Source of the DNA: Lindgomyces ingoldianus
Lineage: Eukaryota > Ascomycota > Dothideomycetes > Pleosporales > Lindgomycetaceae
NCBI RefSeq assembly: GCF_010093535.1
Contig: NW_022985177.1
Location: 724,857-788,856, forward strand
Direction of reading: 5' to 3'
DNA: 64,000 nt
How positions within the stretch are numbered: position 1 is the stretch's first letter; each line of letters opens with the position of its first letter. This document shows, one piece after another, positions 57,867 through 64,000 of the stretch. Under the pieces are notes generated by a model, which was not told the origin of the DNA, made no database searches, and saw nothing but the letters and a program-made list of their open reading frames with translations. A program made the translations under genes and the position numbers.

Positions 57867-57873
57867 TGAGTCA
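57867..57873. promoter_or_regulatory. Gcn4/CPC1-type site upstream of tryptophan synthase
   Basis: TGAGTCA, 99 bp upstream of the ATG at 57768, inside the wider near-palindrome GTGAGTCACTCAC. Amino-acid biosynthesis genes in fungi are commonly induced through TGASTCA by Gcn4/CPC1. A single 7-mer can occur by chance, but position and gene class fit. Confidence 0.6.
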
Positions 57874-57899
57874 CTCACGCGGGAGTCGGGAGATTTGGG

Positions 57900-60800
57900 C
57901 GAAGGGCAAAAGGTCAACGCTCGATCTTCGTCAGATTAAATCGTCTGACGGCCTCGGACTGGCCTCGCCGGAGTCGGAGCTAAGAAATTTTGCCCCGCGC
58001 TAGTCCGGTTACAAGAAGGCGGTGAAGAGTGGTTCTGCATGAACCTCTCCGAGCCCGAGTAACACTCTGACTACTCCATTCATCTTTAACTCCTTGAGGA
58101 AATTCCCGTGAAATTATATTACACTAATTCTATGAATGGGATGTCCGTAGTAGGCCGGGAAATTTGCCATTGTCGGATACCCTTTGTAGGTCAATGAAAT
58201 TTCCCGAATTGTGTGCTCTAACTCTTCATTTTCAAAGGAGAATACCTTTGGACGAGGAAAGCCGTCATATCCAGAGATGGGGGGATTACTTCTTATCAAG
58301 ATTTCGCGTGGATATGAATTTGTCTCAATTCCTATTTACTCCGCACCAAAGCCAGATCAGCTGACCGTTCTCCGTATCCAAAGCCATGAATTTGGTTCAC
58401 CTCCAGTATTTCCAAGGAACAAGCAAATGAACTGACTTGTTACTCAATTCAAACGAGCTCACCAAATCCACCGGAATCGAGCTATCAGACCACAAATTGC
58501 ACCGGGTTAGCATTGTGTGTCCCTACTCGTGTCCTTGCCTGTACTTCTTTAAGACCTTCAGTGGAATCGATCCGCTCCCTTCCCACCTCCCGTCCTCTCA
58601 CTTTCCTCTTACCTTGCCCCAAAATTACATACCTATATGCGTTCTCCCTAGATGTTTCTGAACAGCATTTTCCATCACTTCCTGCTCCCTACGGAAGCTA
58701 CTGAAGCTTCTGGGCGGATCAGACCTAATGGACATGCTAGAGCCACTAGAGGCGCGACTGCGAGTAGTTATTGTCACCGGGATATCATCCAACCATGCAG
58801 CAGTGGCTTTGCAAGGATGTGGCGTTACTGGGTTATTGAAGAGTTGGACATCACTATCAACCACGCACTCCATAGCCTCTTCCGTTTATTAATAAATTCA
58901 ATGTTTCATAAGGTTTAACACAGCCCAAGCCGGAGCGACTTAGGTGTTAAAAAGGAAGGAAAGGTTACTTATTCCTGGTCTCTCACTAGGCTAGTTCTCT
59001 CGAGCAGCGGGCCGCTCATCGATAGTCATAACAGTGCGTTAAACTTAATCCTGTTAAGATAATGCAGCAAGATCACGACTCAATTGTTGAAGCAATTCGC
59101 CTTTGGGACCAAGTCTCGGAGCACTTGAGGCTGTAAAACGACGAGTTCGAAATTAGGGGTCTCCGTAGGAGAGGAGCTTGGTCAACATAACATCCGCTTT
59201 CCCTGTCTGAATGCCTTTCTGGGCTTCTTCCGCTTTCTGGACCTCCATATATCTACTTTCATTAGCCTCATCCGCTCTCTCATGCGTATCTCTGTCTCCA
59301 ACTCCTTCCTTACTAGATCACACACTACGTCCACTTACCCTTGGTACCCATGCACGATCCCTCGTCCTTCCCCGCAACTATGAAACGCTTTTCTCTACTT
59401 GCGGCGTCTTCCAGACGAGCTACCATGTGTTTCCGGTGAGTTCCAAGGCTTCAGGTTTCAATTACTTTCCTTTATGTTTTAGTATAATCCGTGAGGTGAT
59501 TCACTGGCCGGCATGGACAAGAACCAGCCGAAGGCATATGGCGCGATTCCACTCGCATCATATCCAATTTCGTAACTGGCTTTGAAAATACTGTGATTGA
59601 ACTTCCGGGGGCTACATTTCAAGGTTTGGATTCCCATTGCACTGCGAGGGTGTTTCGATGTATAGGGTCGATAGGTTGGTATTTCTCGGGCAGACTTCCG
59701 CGATCCTGCCTGCGCATAACTGTGATGGATGGACAAAAGAGGTTACAAGGAACATAGAAGAATACAGTTCGTAAAGAGCGATACTATGATTTCGACGATG
59801 TAGAATGTATGCGTATGAGAATGTTGTGGTAATGATGTCAAGTGCATGGTTGTCCACGGATTTCTTCTCAATACCTATCCCGCCTACGGAGTTGCAAGAG
59901 CATCGCACCTTGAGACAGGAATAGTCAACGAGCACTCCTCAGGCGCAGCTACCAATACGCGTATTTATAGGCTCTCCATTCTAGATGCATTGAAGTGAAA
60001 TTTCCACTTCTGCATTCTTGTATGTTTCGAGACGAAGAGCCCTTCCTTGGAAAAGCGTAGGTGGGGAATATCCATGGTTTGAAGATCCTCAATGGCTGGT
60101 AACCACTTTACTTTGTGCTCTTGAACACGGCCTGGCTCTGCGAGAGATTAGAAATAGAGTACGAATCCCTAGCTCACCATTGGCAAACACAGAGCGTTGA
60201 CTTTCTCGTTCAATGCACCTCGCGAAATAGGGAGCGCGGGCGCTTTGCATGCCTCATTTCTAGCGTGAAATGCCTCGAACCATCAGTTATTTATGTCCCA
60301 CTCCCGCGTCATCGATTCTCGACTGCGAAGGATATGGATTTGATCGTCCAAGGCTGACTGATCCAAGACGACTCATTAGCTCTGGAGCAAGATGCCCCCG
60401 CTTGAGGAAGGGGCGGTGATAGTATGATGGCCTCTTAAACAAATAAAGATATAGAGCTTTCTACTGTTAGGTTAATTGATCTCTTTGTAGGAAGCCAATG
60501 AGGACATTAAGCAGTAGGCCTTTGGTAGGGCGCGAATATTCTTGAATATCGGTTGCAGAACTGGCTTCGAGACGACGGAGGTTTACATGGCTAATCTGGA
60601 GGTTAAATGTTAGTGACATGACACATTTCCAAAAAAAAAAAAAGAGAAAAAAAGGAATAAAAAACCTAAAAGTACACGGAAATATCCACCCTTGAACCTC
60701 TCAGCCTCTTCCATCAAGCTTATTTAGGCTAAAGCCAGCTTTCTTTCCCGACCATATCAGCTGGAAGTATTGTAAACCTAGCCCCTCAGTCCCATGAAGT

Positions 60801-61178
60801 AATTTGGTCTTGGAGGAAGATAGCAGTCAAATCGTAGAAATTTCCAAGAAAACTAGATCGGGCGGAAAGACGTGAAGATGAAAAATGGAATCCTTGCACT
60901 ACCTCGGAAACCTTTATAGGGGTTGATTACAGCGCTTAACCGAGCGTCCAAGCCACTAAATAGAAAGGACCGTACATGACTGTCACGCTTTGTGGAAATT
61001 GACATTGAGTGAGATATAGTTAAATAGTGCAATTTTAACGGAATCTAAGTAGGAAATTAACCATCTAAAAAAACATGTATTAAACTAGAAGAGTCAAGAA
61101 TACCACGATAAGTAAACCCAACCCAGGAAAAGAAGAAAGAATTAAATAAAGTACACATATTCTAACCTGAAGCTAATA
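57900..61178. other. long intergenic stretch without a convincing gene
   Basis: Ordinary composition. Several open frames of 60-124 codons exist. The best candidates are 58114-58335 (minus, reading ...SGYDGFPRPKVFSFENE...), which looks protein-like but lacks a start and could be an exon or relic, and 59211-59585 (plus), with a hydrophobic N-terminus. Neither shows a known domain. A homopurine A/G-rich tract lies at about 60630-60670. No tRNA or rRNA seen. Confidence 0.45.
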
Positions 61179-61382
61179 TGTTTGCAGTTACAGAGGTCTC
61201 CAATCTCTAGTCCCACGATGACGTACTTCCACCCCCCTGATACACTACCATTACATTACCTGTTTTACCTCCTGCTTAGTCACTTGATGTCTAGCCACTC
61301 CTTTGCACATATAGACCTCAAGTACACTCCTTTAGCAATCAACTCAGTTCCTCATGCCTCTAGTGCTCCCAAAAGTGTCACA
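61179..61382 (+). repeat. degenerate solo LTR, family S, copy 4
   Basis: About 204 bp, TGTTTGCAGTTACAGAGG...GTGTCACA, with the family's CTTTAGCAATCAACTCAG and TTCCTCATGCCTCTAG blocks at 61331-61364. Flanks taata and cgata match only in part, so the duplication has decayed. Confidence 0.72.
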
Positions 61383-61537
61383 CGATACCCACAAAACTCC
61401 CAGCTGACATCCGATGCAGATCGCAGGATGACGAAGCCAATGAGTGCCCAATAGCACAGATCCTAGTGGGTCAGGTGTATTTTTGATTATAAATTCCCGG
61501 CGGACTAAGCCTCCTCCTTCTTGGTGCGGGTTATCAA

Positions 61538-62209
61538 TTGCCACAATATTATCTTTTTGGTCATTTGACCTCTCACAAAATCCTTCCTCATCTCACCTCT
61601 GAGTCGCACACGAGGCTTCGAGACTATATTTTCCGGCCTGGCGCGTGTTCGAAGCCATACAAATTCATTCCCCACGATGATTCAAGAGATGACAACTTGT
61701 CAGCATCAGATCATCATTCTCACAACACGGCTCCCTTCCTGCATCTTCACCCCGTCGGTGATTTAGACAATGACAAACCTGGAGCCTCACGCATCATCCT
61801 CGCTGCAACGCGTTCGCCCTCTTGCACCTTCATGTCCTCGGTGCTTCAAGACTTGACAATCGTGCAGAATTCTAAATGCAACCAAGCCAAGACACTACCG
61901 ACAAGTGCTCATACCTTCTTACTCAATATGACTGCCTTAGATGCTCCATACCAATACAATACTCTTCCACTGCATCACCACCAAACTTACACGACACCAT
62001 CATCCTCATCACGCTACTCCCATCTTACATACTCATGTCTGGTGATGAATTATAGAATGACAATAAAAGGAACCCTCCTCACTCTCATATTTGACGATGA
62101 TTCAGGATATGACATTAATAGGACAGCCTCCAGATCGTGTTTCTCACAACACAGTCCCTTTCCTATACACTCATGCTCCTTGATGGCTCAGGACATGACG
62201 ATATTGTAG
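61538..62209 (+). other. 223-codon open frame, doubtful, with an internal duplication
   Basis: Starts at ATG 61538 and is rich in His, Ser, Thr and Leu with no known domain. DNA at 61675-61805 and 62095-62230 is a degenerate direct duplication (ACGATGATTCA(A/G)GA, TTCTCACAACAC, CATCATCCTC in the same order, about 420 bp apart). The frame overlaps the 3' end of the gene on the other strand by 22 bases. More likely repeat-derived than a true gene. Confidence 0.25.
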
Positions 62210-62733
62210 CCCTCCACATCATCCTCATCATCATTAATTGCCGATGACCCAGAGCGAGAAGTTAATATCCCTCCAACCACCTTGTCAGCCTCCTCATGGC
62301 ACAACCCAGCGGGGTTAAAGTATTGCACCACAGCAATCTTTTCCAGGTGCCGTCTCCAACACTTTCCACAAGCCATGCCCTTTGTCTTTACTACAGCGCA
62401 AGATAATCGAGTTCCGCGAAGGTTGAGATCGGGTCGGCGCCAGCGGCGGTCTTGGTAATCTGGGTCTTCGAACGCGCAAAGAAATCGACCGCGTGCTTCC
62501 ATATTTCCCTTCACTTGTTGCTTGCGGGCAATCTCCTCGTCGATTATTCCTAGAGCCTCTACATTTCCATCCGCGCGAAGTCGAAGTTGTTCTGGATCAT
62601 ACCTTCGGAGGCACTCCATGCATAATTTGTTTGGAACATGGACCTTCTTTCCGAACCCAAGACACTCTTCTCCTGAAAGACACTCGACAATAGGTGGTGG
62701 CTTGAAGGAGTCCTCAAGTGAGAACGGCAGCAT
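62188..62733 (-). CDS. hypothetical Cys-rich protein, 181 aa
   Basis: Single-exon frame starting at 62733. I do not recognise the family. Cysteines lie at positions 18, 24, 38, 41, 86, 112, 122, 125 and 145. The pairs CMEC (38-41) and CGKC-x3-H (122-129) suggest a small zinc-binding fold. Residues 43-105 are charged and mostly helical in character (RLRADGNVEALGIIDEEIAR). The C-terminus is acidic (NDDEDDVEG). No signal peptide or membrane segment. It is preferred over the overlapping plus-strand frame because of its balanced composition and regular Cys spacing. Role unknown; a nuclear or DNA-binding function is only a guess. Confidence 0.55.
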   Translation of the reverse strand: MLPFSLEDSFKPPPIVECLSGEECLGFGKKVHVPNKLCMECLRRYDPEQLRLRADGNVEALGIIDEEIARKQQVKGNMEARGRFLCAFEDPDYQDRRWRRPDLNLRGTRLSCAVVKTKGMACGKCWRRHLEKIAVVQYFNPAGLCHEEADKVVGGILTSRSGSSAINDDEDDVEGYNIVMS

Positions 62734-64000
62734 GATGACGAGAAGTTGATACAGATAAGAGTTCCTTCCCAGGGGTTTTGATACATGGCGAGGTTGATGC
62801 CGATGTACAAGTTGTTACGGCTACTATGATGTTGAATTTAGCCGTTATGTGAAGCTATGGCGTCTCACAAGTTGGAAGATGCTAGTATACGAGACGCTTT
62901 TCACCCCTTGGTTCTCCAGTGGAGGCGGCGGGCACTAACTTCAACCTCGACTCGTTCTCTTCGTAAGAGCACTGAGAGTTGGGAAGTTAAAAATTAGAAA
63001 TGTCAGAGGTGAAACCGGGGAGGGTGAGGAATTTGGACAGCTTGAGAATTGGAGGTGGAGAAGTTTTGAGGAGTACGAAGTTGGAGAGTCTGAACATGAA
63101 GTAGATCAAGGTTGCTGAGAAACGAAGTCAGCGAGTGCGAAAAGAGTCTCGGCACAGTGGCAACTTCTCCCCACTGAAATCTTGAGCGGTGAGCTGCCGA
63201 TAAGCGGGGCAAATGAGCGAAGGGCAACAAAAGCGTGTACATATTTCGTGTAACATGTGTATAGCACATCTGCAGCAACCGTAACAGATTTCCCAAGCGC
63301 AGGTGGACTGCGTCCACGAATCGCTATCGCTTATTACCGTCCCCAGGGCTCCGGATCAACAACAACATTAGGGTGGAATGGATAAGCTAGGTTGTGACGG
63401 ATAGTGGCGGACCGCCTGATAGGCTCATACCTAAGTACGATAGTAATGTAAAGTATTCGTAAGAAAGTCGCCTCCACGCCACATCTCACGCCTGACAGGC
63501 GGTCTGAGTCAAGATACACCATTTAGAAAGTAAGGGTATTCGATACCGTATTTTCATATGCTCACATGCAAATATGCATTATCCCCGAAGGCCATAAGCT
63601 TATATGGAGAATTGCATCTCTGCTGTGACTGGGCGAACTTGGTCCTGCATGGGGCAGGTTGCAGATATTGGTGAAACATATGGCGGAATAATTGGTTCGA
63701 GATGGCGAATTCCACGAATCCGCCCTAGTAGCACAATTGCCCGTGAAACGAAGGCGACGATATTAGTATATCGGTTGAGGAAATATAACTCCATCAATGG
63801 GCTTTCGAAATCGTTTGCGGTGGCTGAGTGTTTGGCGCTTCAAGGAGTTCCATCGGATGTAATTCCTTGCTAACCCCGAGATCACCATAACCTTCCACAG
63901 TGTGCAATCCAACGCAATGAGGAGTATCATCGCAAACTGCAGAGTAATTGAGAATAAAATCTTCAATATGCTGACTATTTGCTAGTTGAACTGTAAAGTA
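62734..64000. other. intergenic to window end, with one inverted repeat
   Basis: Open frames of 60-104 codons show no domains. An inverted pair GGACCGCCTGATAGGC (about 63405-63422) and GCCTGACAGGCGGTC (about 63489-63504) is separated by about 70 bases. Confidence 0.45.

Noticed and set aside
58114..58335. Minus-strand frame with protein-like sequence (GYDGFPRPKVFSFENE)
   Set aside because: No start codon in a good context and no consistent upstream exon found; kept only as a note in the intergenic entry.
59211..59585. 124-codon frame with signal-peptide-like N-terminus
   Set aside because: No domain, no cysteine pattern of an effector, and an embedded splice-like GTGAGT makes the frame doubtful.

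Overview
The window comes from the nuclear genome of a filamentous ascomycete. The evidence is three intact multi-exon genes with very short GT-AG introns (46-120 nt), a fused bifunctional tryptophan synthase of the fungal type, an SPX-domain phosphate transporter, and a 46-kb AT-rich block of transposons in which nearly every difference between repeat copies is C-to-T or G-to-A. That last pattern is the signature of repeat-induced point mutation (RIP). A Dothideomycete with AT-isochores would fit, but the sequence does not prove the class.

Layout. (1) 43-1830: a complete three-exon cytochrome P450 on the plus strand. (2) About 2465-48760: a nested transposon block with no intact host gene. 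A Copia element (A, plus strand) sits in the left end of a Pogo element. A is split by a minus-strand Gypsy element (D) and by a minus-strand Copia element (E). D is itself split by two further copies of the A family (B, minus; C, plus). E holds two Pogo/Fot1 insertions. To the right, a second Copia family (J, plus) is riddled with solo LTRs, miniature LTR-like insertions and Pogo copies, followed by two Tc1-like elements and a Gypsy reverse-transcriptase fragment. I found target-site duplications (TSDs) for most insertions, so the order of events can be read. A 350-base run of N (15355-15704) is an assembly gap inside element C. (3) 49.0-51.6 kb: ordinary intergenic DNA with one clean solo LTR. 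(4) 51651-54483, minus: a five-exon SPX/sodium-symporter phosphate transporter (Pho91 type). (5) 55323-57768, minus: six-exon tryptophan synthase with a Gcn4/CPC1-type site 99 bp upstream. (6) 57.9-64 kb: mostly intergenic, with a degenerate solo LTR and one Cys-rich hypothetical protein (62188-62733, minus).

Functionally, the transporter and tryptophan synthase are unrelated housekeeping genes that happen to be neighbours. The P450 stands alone at the left edge, so its pathway cannot be inferred here. All transposon reading frames are broken by stop codons; none looks active.

The most unusual items are a 77-bp LTR-like mini-element inserted twice with 5-bp duplications, a variable array of 10-bp units centred on TTGCTGCAA inside the Copia LTR, an apparent half-tRNA-Lys primer site, islands that escaped RIP at the same place in separate copies, and an antisense ORF-like stretch behind the pol gene of element E. 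I saw no clearly new multi-gene system such as a defence island or a biosynthetic cluster.
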